Shown in pieces: positions 1 to 8,893 of a stretch of 64,000 bases of DNA. The notes beneath the pieces are model-generated. The model saw nothing but the letters and a program-made list of their open reading frames with translations, was not told the origin of the DNA and did no database searches. Source of the stretch: Humibacillus xanthopallidus (lineage in GTDB: Bacteria; Actinomycetota; Actinomycetes; Actinomycetales; Dermatophilaceae); assembly GCF_006717145.1 (NCBI RefSeq), contig NZ_VFQF01000003.1, positions 62,001-126,000 of the forward strand, given 5' to 3'. The stretch's first letter is position 1. Every line of letters begins with the position of its first letter. Made by a program: the position numbers and the translations under genes.

Positions 1-51
1 AGCTGCTTCCTGAGCTGATCCGCTCGGGATCGCAGCACCCAGCACCACCCA

Positions 52-127
52 GGGGCCATAGCGCAATTGGTAGCGCACCTGCTTTGCAAGCAGGGGGTTA
101 GGGGTTCGAGTCCCCTTGGCTCCACCA
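52..127 (+). tRNA. alaT: tRNA-Ala (TGC)
   Basis: Complete cloverleaf with encoded CCA. The acceptor arm GGGGCCA pairs with TGGCTCC and includes the G3:U70 wobble that identifies alanine tRNAs. The anticodon loop TTTGCAA sits between CTGC and GCAG and presents TGC. The T-loop reads TTCGAGT. In mycobacteria an alanine tRNA lies just after gyrA, which agrees with the origin-proximal order seen downstream. Confidence 0.97.
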
Positions 128-134
128 CAGCTCA

Positions 135-170
135 GAGCCCCTTGCCTGTCACCGGTGAGGGGCTCCTTCA
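135..170 (+). terminator. terminator after tRNA-Ala
   Basis: Perfect 8-bp stem GAGCCCCT (135-142) with AGGGGCTC (158-165) and a 15-nt loop, starting 8 nt after the tRNA CCA and followed by CTTCATTTG. The T-tract is weak, as is usual in high-GC actinobacteria. Confidence 0.7.
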
Positions 171-242
171 TTTGTTCGGAGGGGTCGCAGCCGAAGCGCT
201 CTGTCCCACACCCGGTACCGCGTGTTGCCTACGCTGCGGTCC

Positions 243-1079
243 GTGAACGCGAATCCCTCGACAGCCGGTGACCTGACCCTCAGCCACATCTTCATCGCGT
301 GCGGCCTCAACCCGGCAGACGTGTTGGTCGTTCGCCATACCTACAACCTCGATGGTCTTCGTCGCGGCGAAACCACGCCGGAGAACGTGTTGGCTTACAC
401 GCGGGCACAGGGGCTCCGCTTCAACTCGCATCAACCGCGGATCTGGCTGAACTTCCTGGCAGAGAGTGGAAGACGATGCCGCTACTGGGGCGCCTTCGAG
501 AACCATGGCGAGCTCGAGTCGGAGCGAACGGCGACGCTCCGCCACTTCGACTTGAGGCCATCAAGGGTCATGTCATCGCTGGCAAACCGGCTTGTCACCG
601 AGTGGTCGAAGGACGCGATCAACTGGGCGAAGAAGGGCACTTCCGCGGCAACCTTCCCCGTCGTCGAGATTGCTGATCCAGAGGTCGTGCCTTTCCCCGG
701 CTATGACCAGGTTCTCTTGGACAGCGCGAGTCTTCGCACCATGATCGAAGACTCGCGCTACGACGCTTGGCGGACGGCCCTTGGTGTGGTGCAGGGCATC
801 TACCTCATCACCGACACGAGCACAGGTAGGCAGTACGTCGGCAAGGCCGACGGCGCGGAGCGACTCCTGGGGCGCTGGACTGCCTACGCCCGGGACGGCC
901 ACGGCGGCAACGTCGCGCTGCGAGAGCTGAAGGGCATCGACACCGCACACGCCCGCCACTTCCAATGGTCAATCCTTCGCGTATTCGGGCCGTCCACACC
1001 GATGGCAGAGGTCGACGCAGCGGAGGCTCACTACAAGCGCGCATTGATGAGCCGCGAGTTCGGGCTCAACCGCAACTGA
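243..1079 (+). CDS. GIY-YIG nuclease family protein
   Basis: 278 aa from the chosen GTG. The C-terminal third carries a GIY-YIG endonuclease core: GIYLI near residue 185, then YVGKA about a dozen residues later, with a downstream LGRW segment supplying the conserved arginine position and a late glutamate region (VDAAEAHYKRAL). The N-terminal ~150 residues are an uncharacterised domain of the type found in other ~280-aa actinobacterial GIY-YIG proteins. An upstream in-frame GTG at 222 would add seven residues; neither start has a clear ribosome site, and 243 was preferred because the conserved part begins at LTLSHIF. It lies directly after tRNA-Ala and converges with the large helicase gene, ending 61 bp from it. 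Codons look less GC3-extreme than in the core genes, suggesting acquisition. Such enzymes cut DNA in repair, restriction or mobile-element contexts; the actual substrate is unknown. Confidence 0.8.
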   Translation: MNANPSTAGDLTLSHIFIACGLNPADVLVVRHTYNLDGLRRGETTPENVLAYTRAQGLRFNSHQPRIWLNFLAESGRRCRYWGAFENHGELESERTATLRHFDLRPSRVMSSLANRLVTEWSKDAINWAKKGTSAATFPVVEIADPEVVPFPGYDQVLLDSASLRTMIEDSRYDAWRTALGVVQGIYLITDTSTGRQYVGKADGAERLLGRWTAYARDGHGGNVALRELKGIDTAHARHFQWSILRVFGPSTPMAEVDAAEAHYKRALMSREFGLNRN

Positions 1080-1140
1080 CCTCCCGGCAAACGATGCGAT
1101 AGGTCGCGCCCAGCAGCCAGTGGCCGGGACCGTGTATGCC

Positions 1141-4100
1141 TCAGACAACGACGCTCGCCGCGGCGAAGTCTGCGGCTGGCATCGGAGTGCGGAGGCGCCA
1201 CGTGATGGCGATGGGACGCTCGCCCCGGTGCTCCACGTAATCCGCCTCCCCGAGGAACAGATAGGGCGCCCCCGTTCCGAAGACGGATACCTTTCGAGGG
1301 CGGGTGAACAGCAGCACGTGGGTCCCCGCGGCTCGATGGCTGAGGTAGCGCTGACCGGTGTTGGAGGCGACCGTCGTCCCGGACTGCGACTCCCAGTGGA
1401 AGAGTTGCGGACTGATCGCGTAGTCCTCGTACATCGTCGTGGGTGAGTACTCCGCTTCGGACTTCTCCAGGGTCACGAGGAAGGCGTCGGCTCGTGCCTC
1501 AGGAGCGAAGAGGACTCCCTCCCGGAAGCTGTTCGCCTTGCGGCCCTCGATCGAGACGTAGTCGAGGGCGGCGACGATCTCTTCGCGCGTGTAGCGGGCA
1601 TGCACCCGCAGGGGTCGTTGCCACAGGTCACCGGTCAGACGAGTTGTGACGCGCTCTGCTCCCTCCAACGCGAGATGAACGGCCGCCCGAAGATCTTCTC
1701 GAGCGGCCACCTCGCGCGCAAGAGCGTCGAGCGCCGCATCGTAAGAAGCGAATCCGCCGCCGTCCGGCCAAAGCGAGAAGAGGAGCATTCGCCCGAACGC
1801 CTGATGGACTGGGTCCGCGTCGCTGTAACGCGGAGCGTCGTCCGCGAGCCAGGTCAGGTAGGCCGCGGCCCGATCGGGGTCGTCCACGTGACACACGGCG
1901 CGGACCCGCTTGAGGAGGGCCTCCTCGAGGGGTCCTGGCGCTGCAACATCCCGTCCAGCCTCCCGTCTCAGTCGGGCCCAGGAGCGTCCAGTTCCAGACA
2001 CAACGTCAGAGACTTCGACCCCAGCGTCGTACAGGAACGTCCCGAGGTCGTCGGTGGGGTGGGCGCGCAGCTCGGACGCCAGACTCGGCCACCGCCTAGT
2101 CACCTGGCTCTTGATGTTCTCGAGGACGAGCCGCTGACTTTGTCGGTCGAGGATGATCTGGGTGCCGGCCGGAAGGAAGGGGAATCCGTGCTCGACGTCG
2201 CGTTGGAGGGCAGCGCGCGTGCTCCCGGTCATGGCCCGGAATCGTTGGTCGAAACGGAATTCCTTACGGTGGTGACCGACGAAGTCGAGCGCGGTCAGGA
2301 CTGCCTTGTCCCGGGCGCGACGCAGACCTCGACCCAGTTGTTGGAGGAAGACGGTCGAGCTCTCCGTGGGACGCAGGAAGAGCACCGTGTTGATGGCGGG
2401 CACGTCGACACCTTCGTTGAAGACGTCAACGGTGAAGATCACCTGGAGGGCGCCGGTGGCGAGATCTTTCACTGCCGCGTCGCGCTCGCCCGACGGGGTG
2501 TCGCCCAGGACTGCGGCCGACGCAACCCCGGAGTCGTTGAAGACCCGGGTCATGTAGCGCGCGTGATCGCGCGAGACGCAGAATCCCAGCGCCTTCATGG
2601 TGCTGAGGTCAACCACTTTGTCCTGCAGCGCCTTGAGAATGATCCGGGCACGGGCGTCATTGCCCGTGAACAGGTTCGACAATTCACCCGGGTCGTAGGC
2701 GCCGGCCTTCCAGTCGACCCGTGTGAGGTCCATGCCATCGGCGATGGCGAAGTAGTGGAACGGCGTCAGCAGATCAGCCTTGAGCGCGTCCCATAGACGC
2801 AACTCCGCTGCGGTCCGGCCCTCGAAGAACGACCGCACATCGAGGCCATCTCCACGTTCGGGAGTAGCCGTCAGGCCCAACATCTCTCGAGGGGTCAGGT
2901 GATCGAGGAGGCGCCTGTAAGTGTTCGCCTGAGCGTGGTGGAACTCGTCGATCACGACGACGTCATAGGCGTCGGCCGGCACGTTAGTGATCCCGTAGGC
3001 CGACAGGGATTGCACGGAGGCGAACACATGGTCCCAACGCTCGGGCCGATGGCCGTCCACGTAGAGCTCCCCGAAGTTGGCGTCGCTGAGGACCTCGCGG
3101 TAGGTGCGCAGCGACTGCTGCAGGATCTCCCGGCGGTGCGCGACGAACAGCAGTCGCGGCAGCGTCGGTCGACCAGCGGCCAGACGCCGGTAATCGAGTG
3201 CTGCCACGACCGTCTTGCCGGTGCCAGTCGCTGCGACGAGCAGGTTGCGGTGGCGGCCGTGGACGGCACGCTCGACGTCGAGCTGGTCGAGCATCTCCTG
3301 CTGGTAGGGGTAGGGCCGAACCTCGAGGCCCGAGAGCCGGGTGACCCTGTCTGGGACTCGCTTCCCGGAGGCCTCGGCCAGCGCATCGTCCAGACGATCA
3401 CGATCGACTGCGGGGTCGTAGGTCTCGAACGTCTCGTCGTGCCAGTAGCTGTCGAACGTCGCCAGGAACTTCTGGAGCAGAGCCGGGGTGGAGACCGCAG
3501 ACAACCGCACGTTCCACTCGACCCCGTCGAGCATCGCCGCGCGCGAGAGGTTGCTTGAGCCGACATATGCCGTGTCGAACCCCGTGTTGCGACGGAACAG
3601 CCACGCTTTGGCGTGCAGCCTCGTGCGCTGGGCGTCGTACTGCACCTTGACCTGTGCTCCGAAGTCCCGCACCAGCCGATCCAGTGCGGCGCGCTCGGTG
3701 GCTCCCATGTAGGTCGTCGTGATGACGCGCAACGGTGCTCCACGATCTCGGAGCAGCTCCAAACGATCTTCCAAGAGTCGTAGGCCGTACCACTTGACGA
3801 AGGCCATGATGACATCGGCGCTGTCGGCGCTCGCCAATTCGGCCCGGATCTCGTGACCCACCCCCGGCTCTCCAGGTGCGTTGGTGAGAAGAGCGGCGTC
3901 GGACAGCGGCGTGGAAGGCCGGTCGACGACCACCCCCGCTGACTGACCGGCGCCGGGTCGCGAGAGCACCGCGAGGAGCTGCCTGGCCTCCGCCAGGGAA
4001 TCCTGCTGCGCACCCAGATTCTCGACAAGCCGATTGACGAGGGCGAGTCGGCGCTGCGCATTCCTCTCGGCGCGCAACGCGCGCAGCGTGACGTCGCGGA

Positions 4101-4278
4101 CGTGCCGGGCCAGAACCTCCGGCTCGTCAGCCTCGTCCACCAGACCGCGGTGAATCTCGGGGGCCGCCAGACCTTCGAGGCGCTTCTCCAAAGACCGAGT
4201 GATCAGGCTTTCGTAAAGGCCCTCGAGCAGACTTTCGTCCCCATTCGTCACCTTAGGCAGCTTGCCAGGCCGACGCAC
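1141..4278 (-). CDS. PLD-like/DEAH helicase with DUF3427 domain
   Basis: 1045 aa multidomain protein. Residues ~120-260 form a phospholipase-D-like nuclease domain with the half-motif HAK near 222 and GSSN near 240. A superfamily 2 helicase follows: Walker A ATGTGKT near 350, DEFHH near 444, LTATPERGDG (motif III), and VFNEGVDVP plus QQLGRGLRR (motifs V and VI). The last ~150 residues match the DUF3427 type (REGVLFAPEARADAF, HWESQSGTT, HVLLFTRP). This architecture is known from restriction- and defence-associated proteins. The 5' end is uncertain: GTG 4278 opens the frame, but GTG 4251 is equally likely. It faces the GIY-YIG gene tail to tail. Codon usage is looser than in the neighbouring housekeeping genes. 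I infer a nucleic-acid degrading or remodelling defence role; no direct evidence of target. Confidence 0.85.
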   Translation of the reverse strand: MRRPGKLPKVTNGDESLLEGLYESLITRSLEKRLEGLAAPEIHRGLVDEADEPEVLARHVRDVTLRALRAERNAQRRLALVNRLVENLGAQQDSLAEARQLLAVLSRPGAGQSAGVVVDRPSTPLSDAALLTNAPGEPGVGHEIRAELASADSADVIMAFVKWYGLRLLEDRLELLRDRGAPLRVITTTYMGATERAALDRLVRDFGAQVKVQYDAQRTRLHAKAWLFRRNTGFDTAYVGSSNLSRAAMLDGVEWNVRLSAVSTPALLQKFLATFDSYWHDETFETYDPAVDRDRLDDALAEASGKRVPDRVTRLSGLEVRPYPYQQEMLDQLDVERAVHGRHRNLLVAATGTGKTVVAALDYRRLAAGRPTLPRLLFVAHRREILQQSLRTYREVLSDANFGELYVDGHRPERWDHVFASVQSLSAYGITNVPADAYDVVVIDEFHHAQANTYRRLLDHLTPREMLGLTATPERGDGLDVRSFFEGRTAAELRLWDALKADLLTPFHYFAIADGMDLTRVDWKAGAYDPGELSNLFTGNDARARIILKALQDKVVDLSTMKALGFCVSRDHARYMTRVFNDSGVASAAVLGDTPSGERDAAVKDLATGALQVIFTVDVFNEGVDVPAINTVLFLRPTESSTVFLQQLGRGLRRARDKAVLTALDFVGHHRKEFRFDQRFRAMTGSTRAALQRDVEHGFPFLPAGTQIILDRQSQRLVLENIKSQVTRRWPSLASELRAHPTDDLGTFLYDAGVEVSDVVSGTGRSWARLRREAGRDVAAPGPLEEALLKRVRAVCHVDDPDRAAAYLTWLADDAPRYSDADPVHQAFGRMLLFSLWPDGGGFASYDAALDALAREVAAREDLRAAVHLALEGAERVTTRLTGDLWQRPLRVHARYTREEIVAALDYVSIEGRKANSFREGVLFAPEARADAFLVTLEKSEAEYSPTTMYEDYAISPQLFHWESQSGTTVASNTGQRYLSHRAAGTHVLLFTRPRKVSVFGTGAPYLFLGEADYVEHRGERPIAITWRLRTPMPAADFAAASVVV

Positions 4279-4342
4279 GGATATCCGTCACATCGGTCAG
4301 ACAACGGCGAGAGATACGTCGATCAGTTTGGGCGGAGAGTTG

Positions 4343-4744
4343 TCAGCCCGTCCGGTGCCAAACGACGTCGGAGCCGTCTGTGAGCGTGTCCGTCTCGGCG
4401 TCGTACTCGTAGCCGAGGACCAGCCGCTCTCGGAAGACGTTGCCGCCGGGCAGGCAGGTGAGCGTCCCGACCATCGTCAGGGTGTCACCGTCCGGGTAGC
4501 CGGGCCCCTTGACCATGGCCGGATCGCCGCCGCAGGCACCGCTGGCGACGTCGTCGAAGTACGACATCGAATACACATGGGCTCCCGACCCGACGATGGT
4601 CAGGGTCTGGTTGCTCCCGTCGGTGTCGATCGATGTCCAGGTGCCGGCCAGTGGTCCGCTGGCCGCCGATGCCGCAGGTGCGAGAACGGCGCTCGCGACG
4701 GCGATTGCGGCGCTGAGGGCGAGGGCATGGCGAGTTCGCTTCAT
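4343..4744 (-). CDS. small secreted protein
   Basis: 133 aa. It starts with MKRTRHALALSAAIAVASAV and a signal peptide that should be cleaved after the APAASA region near residue 28. The mature ~105-residue part (GTWTSIDTDGSNQTLTIVG...) has two cysteines, GACGG and LTCLP, which could form one disulfide, and resembles small beta-rich exported proteins. A ribosome site (GAAGGTGG) sits 7-8 nt before ATG. No family recognised. It is the last gene on the minus strand before the divergent beta-helix gene. Confidence 0.75.
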   Translation of the reverse strand: MKRTRHALALSAAIAVASAVLAPAASAASGPLAGTWTSIDTDGSNQTLTIVGSGAHVYSMSYFDDVASGACGGDPAMVKGPGYPDGDTLTMVGTLTCLPGGNVFRERLVLGYEYDAETDTLTDGSDVVWHRTG

Positions 4745-5051
4745 GAGATGCCACCTTCGTGCTGGGTGTGAGTGTTGCCCCCGAACCCCCGAGACCCCCC
4801 GAAACCCCCGAGCTCCCTGTCTTCCCCAACTCCCGAGTGTGCTCCTGACTTCACGCCCCCGTCATGGCTTTCGCACCACATCGAACCTCGCAACCCACAG
4901 CCGGGGCGGAGGTTCGTCACCGATCGTGCGAGTTGCACCGAAACGCCTGCGCGGCCGGAACGACCCGACCGACCCGGCCCGGCCGACTCGCCCGCAACCT
5001 GCGTAGGGTCGAGAGCGCACCCATCGAGATCCACCGAGAGGACACACTGTC
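4745..5051. other. divergent intergenic region
   Basis: 307 bp between two divergent genes. It contains a C-rich stretch at about 4777-4815 in which CCCCCGA-like units recur four times, and an 8-bp inverted repeat CGAACCTC (4882-4889) with GAGGTTCG (4909-4916). No convincing -35/-10 pair and no coding frame was found. Confidence 0.4.
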
Positions 5052-7043
5052 GTGACCACCGTGCTGCATGTCGCCACCACCGGCTCCGACCAGGCGGACG
5101 GGTCCGAGGCCAGTCCCTTCCGCACGATCAACCACGCCGCGCAGCAGGCCCAGCCGGGCGACACGGTGCTCGTCCACGAGGGTGAGTACCGCGAGTGGGT
5201 CTCCCCGAAGCGTGGCGGCCTCAGCAACGCCCGCCGCATCACCTACGAAGCCGCCCCCGGCGAGCACGTCGTCATCAAGGGCAGCGAACGCATCACGGGG
5301 TGGCAGCGCAGCGCCGCCACCACCGCCCACACCCCGAGCACCGTCTGGCAGGTCGACGTCCCCAACGAGCTCTTCGGCGCCTTCAACCCCTTCGCAGAAG
5401 AGATCGTCGGCGACTGGGTCGTCCGCCCCATCGAGGAGGGTCAGCGCAAGCACCTCGGCGACGTCTACCTCGACGGCCGCAGCTTCTACGAGGTCGGCAG
5501 CCCCGACGAGGTCCACCAGCCCACCCGCCGTACCGAGGTTCGCGACGACTGGACCGAGCGACAGGTCCCCGTCCACGACCCCGACCAGACGGCATACGTC
5601 TGGCACGCGCGCGTCACCCCCGACACGACGACCATCTGGGCGAACTTCCACGACGCCGACCCCAACGAACGCCTCGTCGAGATCAACGTGCGCCGCTCGG
5701 TCTTCTACCCCACCGAGCACCATGTTGACTTCATCACCGTCCGCGGTTTCGAGCTGTGCCAAGCCGCCTCCCCGTGGGCGCCGCCGACCGCCGACCAGCC
5801 GGGGCTCATCGGCCCGAACTGGGCCAAGGGCTGGGTCATCGAGGACAACGTCATCCACGACGCGAAGTGCGTGGCGATCTCCATCGGCAAGGAGGCCTCG
5901 ACGGGCGACAACAACTACACCCGCCGCGGCGACAAGCCGGGCTACCAGTACCAGCTCGAGTCCGTCTTCTCCGCCCAGCAGATCGGCTGGGACAAGGAGC
6001 ACATCGGCAGCCACGTCATCCGCCGCAACACGATCTACGACTGCGGCCAGTGCGCGATCGCCGGCCACCTCGGCTGCGTGTTCTCGACCATCGAGGACAA
6101 CCACATCCACCGCATCGCCCTCAAGCGCGAGTTCTACGGCCACGAGATCGCCGGTATCAAGCTCCACGCGGCCATCGACGTCGAGATCACCCACAACCGC
6201 ATCCACGCGTGCTCGCTCGGCATCTGGCTCGACTGGCAGACCCAGGGCACCCGCGTCGCGCGCAACGTCCTCTACGGCAACTCGCGCGACCTCTTCGTCG
6301 AGGTCAGCCACGGCCCGTACGTCATCGACCACAACCTGCTGGCCTCCCCGGTCTCCATCGAGTCCTTCAGCCAGGGCGGCGCCTACGTCGGCAACCTCCT
6401 CGCCGGCACGCTCGGCCTCATCCGCGTCATGGACCGCGCGACGCCCTACCACCGCCCGCACAGCACGCAGGTCGCGGGCTACGCCGTCATCTACGGCGCC
6501 GACGACCGCTGGATCGGCAACGTCTTCGCCGGCGGCGAGATCGACGACGCCTACGGCACCCACGCCCACACCTTCGACGGCGCCTGGGTCGGCACCGCCG
6601 GCTACGACGGCCACCCGGCGACCTTCGACGACTACCTCGCGCTCATCGACGCGCAGCCGCCGGGCGACCACAACCGCTTCCCCGACGTGCCGCAGCCCGT
6701 CTACATCCGCCACAACGCGTATGCCGGCGCCGCCCGCCCGTATGCCGCCGAGGACGCCCCGCTGCGCCTCTCCTCCGCGTTGTTCACCGTCACCGACGAC
6801 GGCGACGAGGTCTGGCTCGAGGCGGACCTGGCCGAGGCGTTCGACGGGCTGCGGGTCGGGCTCGTCACCGGCGCCGACCTGCCCCGGGTGCGTTTTGTCG
6901 ACGCCGACTTCGAGGAGCGCGACGGCTCACCCGTGACGATCGACTGCGACCTCCTCGGGGAGCTCAAGAGCCCCGACGGGTCCTACCCGGCGGGTCCGCT
7001 CAACACCCTCTCGTCGGGCACCTCACGCATCCGCGTGTGGTGA
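5052..7043 (+). CDS. right-handed beta-helix protein (DUF1565-like)
   Basis: 663 aa. The N-terminus (HVATTGSDQADGSEASPFRT, then TINHAAQQAQPGDTVLVHEG) is the classic opening of DUF1565/pectate-lyase-like parallel beta-helix proteins. Residues ~200-480 carry short helix rungs such as GWVIEDNVIHDAK, HVIRRNTIYDCGQCAIAG, STIEDNHIHRIA and VEITHNRIHACSLGIWLDWQ. Such proteins bind or cut polysaccharides. No signal peptide is visible, so an intracellular action on imported oligosaccharide is the simpler reading; the exact substrate cannot be told. GTG start at 5052 follows an AGAGGACAC stretch. It stands alone; the next gene is on the other strand. Confidence 0.85.
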   Translation: MTTVLHVATTGSDQADGSEASPFRTINHAAQQAQPGDTVLVHEGEYREWVSPKRGGLSNARRITYEAAPGEHVVIKGSERITGWQRSAATTAHTPSTVWQVDVPNELFGAFNPFAEEIVGDWVVRPIEEGQRKHLGDVYLDGRSFYEVGSPDEVHQPTRRTEVRDDWTERQVPVHDPDQTAYVWHARVTPDTTTIWANFHDADPNERLVEINVRRSVFYPTEHHVDFITVRGFELCQAASPWAPPTADQPGLIGPNWAKGWVIEDNVIHDAKCVAISIGKEASTGDNNYTRRGDKPGYQYQLESVFSAQQIGWDKEHIGSHVIRRNTIYDCGQCAIAGHLGCVFSTIEDNHIHRIALKREFYGHEIAGIKLHAAIDVEITHNRIHACSLGIWLDWQTQGTRVARNVLYGNSRDLFVEVSHGPYVIDHNLLASPVSIESFSQGGAYVGNLLAGTLGLIRVMDRATPYHRPHSTQVAGYAVIYGADDRWIGNVFAGGEIDDAYGTHAHTFDGAWVGTAGYDGHPATFDDYLALIDAQPPGDHNRFPDVPQPVYIRHNAYAGAARPYAAEDAPLRLSSALFTVTDDGDEVWLEADLAEAFDGLRVGLVTGADLPRVRFVDADFEERDGSPVTIDCDLLGELKSPDGSYPAGPLNTLSSGTSRIRVW

Positions 7044-7104
7044 CCCGGCGACGGGTCGGCTGAGCGCCGGTTCACTGCTGCCCCCGAGATGCCTCAGAAC
7101 CGAC

Positions 7105-7314
7105 TCAGAGGCGGGTGAGCTTGGCGTAAGGGCTCGCGACGCGCACCCGCTCTGAGCCGAACGCGACGATGACGCAGCCGCCGCCGACGGCCTTGACCTC
7201 GCCCAGGCCGTACTTGTCGTGCGCGACGCGGTCGGCGACGGCCAGGTCGAGCACCTCGTCGGCGACGCGCTCGGCGAAGGGGCTGGATTTGAGGCGGCTT
7301 CGTGGGGTGTTCAC
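7105..7314 (-). CDS. stand-alone UvrD/PcrA C-terminal-like protein
   Basis: 69 aa, GTG start. The segment LAVADRVAHDKYGLGEVKAV followed by CVIVAFGSERVRV matches the tudor-like C-terminal domain of PcrA/UvrD helicases (consensus V-x-D-x-V-x-H-x-K-x-G-x-G-x-V). In the helicase this tail binds RNA polymerase. Here no helicase is attached; free copies of this small domain occur in other actinobacteria. It may act as a separate RNA-polymerase-binding peptide, which is inference. The start codon has only a weak ribosome site. Confidence 0.7.
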   Translation of the reverse strand: MNTPRSRLKSSPFAERVADEVLDLAVADRVAHDKYGLGEVKAVGGGCVIVAFGSERVRVASPYAKLTRL

Positions 7315-7521
7315 CTATCCATGATCCACCCTCCCGAAGGTCGCCACGCCGCGCGGCCGGACACGACTTGGGCAAGTTCTTCAGGTTCCACGCCTTCCGC
7401 CGTGCTCATCCCGTCGATTCTCGGCCCCTCACCGACAGGATCTGCGGCCCCTCGAACAGCCGCCGTGAGCCCTCCCACCCGTTGACGCGCGGCCACGCGC
7501 CGACCGGGGCAGACTGCCGTC

Positions 7522-8892
7522 ATGAGCGTGAGCGAGGGCACGTCGGCGGCCGACCTCACCGAGGTGCTGGGTCGCGAGGGCGTATGCGTCGTGGCGGGCT
7601 GGGCGACCAACGCCGCGAACCTCGTGCACGCCAAGTCGATGCCGGTGGCCCGCACGAGCGCCTTCGTCACCGCCGGTGCGGGGATGTCACCGGTCCACCA
7701 CGGCTACGCCCTCGACGGCACGATCCAGCTCACCCCCTTCTACGACGCCGTCGGCGACCTGCGGATGCGGCTCGTGCCCGAGGCGGTCCGTGTGCTCCCC
7801 GGTGGCCTGGCCGCCGGACCCACGCACGTCGTCACTCAGGAGGGCGAGCCTGACCCGACCGCGCCCCGACACGTCCTCACCCGGGTCGTCGAGCGGCTCG
7901 GCGAGCAGGACCTCACCGCCCTCGTCGGCCACGAGCTCGAGTTCGTCCTCGTCGCCCCCGACGGCTCTGCCCTACCACCCGGCGCCTGGACCCCCTACGG
8001 ACTGTCGGCGGTCGTCGACCGGAGCGCCCTCATCGGCGAGCTCCTCGAGGCAGCAGACGTGGCCGGGCTCGGCATCGAGCAGGTGCACGCGGAGTACGGC
8101 GCCCACCAGCTCGAGCTCTCCCTCGCCCCGCAGGCGCCGGTCGAGGCGGCCGACTCGGTCATCCTCCTCAAGACGCTCATCGGCATCATCACCCGCGCCC
8201 ACGGCCTTGCTGCGTCCTTCTCACCGGTCCCCTTCGCCGGCGCGGTCGGCAACGGCGCCCACCAGCACCTCTCGCTCCGCTCAGGCGGCGTGAACCTTCT
8301 CGACGACCCGCCCGCGACCCTGCACCAGGAGACCGCGCACGGACCGACACCCACCGGAGGCCAGGCCATCGCCGGCATCCTCGACGGACTCCTCGGCGCA
8401 CAGGCCGTCCTCACCGGGTCGATCCTCTCCGGCCCGCGCCTGCGACCCGGCATGTGGTCGGGCGCCACCCTCTGTTGGGGCACCGAGAACCGCGAGGCGG
8501 CGGTCCGCTACCTGCGCGCCGGCCCGGCCAACCCCCACGGGGCCAACATCGAGATCAAGGTCGTCGACACCTCCGCGAACCCCTACCTCGCCACCGCCGT
8601 CCTCCTCGGTCTCGCCCTCGACGGCATCGAGCACGAGCTGCCCCTGCCGCCCGAGATCGTCCGTGACACAGGACGGCTCGACGATGCCGCCCGCGCCGAG
8701 GCCGGGCTCAGCCTCGTCCTCGACGACCAGGAGACCATCCTCGACGCCTTCGCCGGATCCGTCGCGGAGCGTGTCCTCGGCGAGCACGCCGCGGCCGCGC
8801 TGCTCGCCGTCCGCCTCCATGAAGTCACCGCCTTCGCCGACCTCGACGCCGAGCAGCTCTGCGAGCGCCTCCGCCTGCGGTGGTCGATCTGA
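7522..8892 (+). CDS. glutamine synthetase family protein (GlnA-like ligase)
   Basis: 456 aa, the usual length for class I glutamine synthetase relatives. Recognisable elements are the glutamate-binding and metal residues in HELEFVL (~139), EYGAHQLELSLAP (~190), the GAHQHLSL segment (~250) with the catalytic-site histidine, the RLRPGMWSGA segment (~310), and ENREAAVRYL (~330) with the arginine that contacts substrate. It lacks the adenylylation loop of true GlnA. Such proteins ligate glutamate to amines such as polyamines or ethanolamine. The next gene, an amidohydrolase, starts one base after the stop, so the two are translated together; fungal FluG joins these two domains in one protein. Substrate undetermined. 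No strong ribosome site precedes ATG. Confidence 0.88.
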   Translation: MSVSEGTSAADLTEVLGREGVCVVAGWATNAANLVHAKSMPVARTSAFVTAGAGMSPVHHGYALDGTIQLTPFYDAVGDLRMRLVPEAVRVLPGGLAAGPTHVVTQEGEPDPTAPRHVLTRVVERLGEQDLTALVGHELEFVLVAPDGSALPPGAWTPYGLSAVVDRSALIGELLEAADVAGLGIEQVHAEYGAHQLELSLAPQAPVEAADSVILLKTLIGIITRAHGLAASFSPVPFAGAVGNGAHQHLSLRSGGVNLLDDPPATLHQETAHGPTPTGGQAIAGILDGLLGAQAVLTGSILSGPRLRPGMWSGATLCWGTENREAAVRYLRAGPANPHGANIEIKVVDTSANPYLATAVLLGLALDGIEHELPLPPEIVRDTGRLDDAARAEAGLSLVLDDQETILDAFAGSVAERVLGEHAAAALLAVRLHEVTAFADLDAEQLCERLRLRWSI

Positions 8893-8893
8893 C

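Noticed and set aside
4917-6713. 598-aa minus-strand frame
   Set aside because: It is antisense to the beta-helix gene and made of repetitive Val/Asp/Arg residues, typical of high-GC shadow frames.
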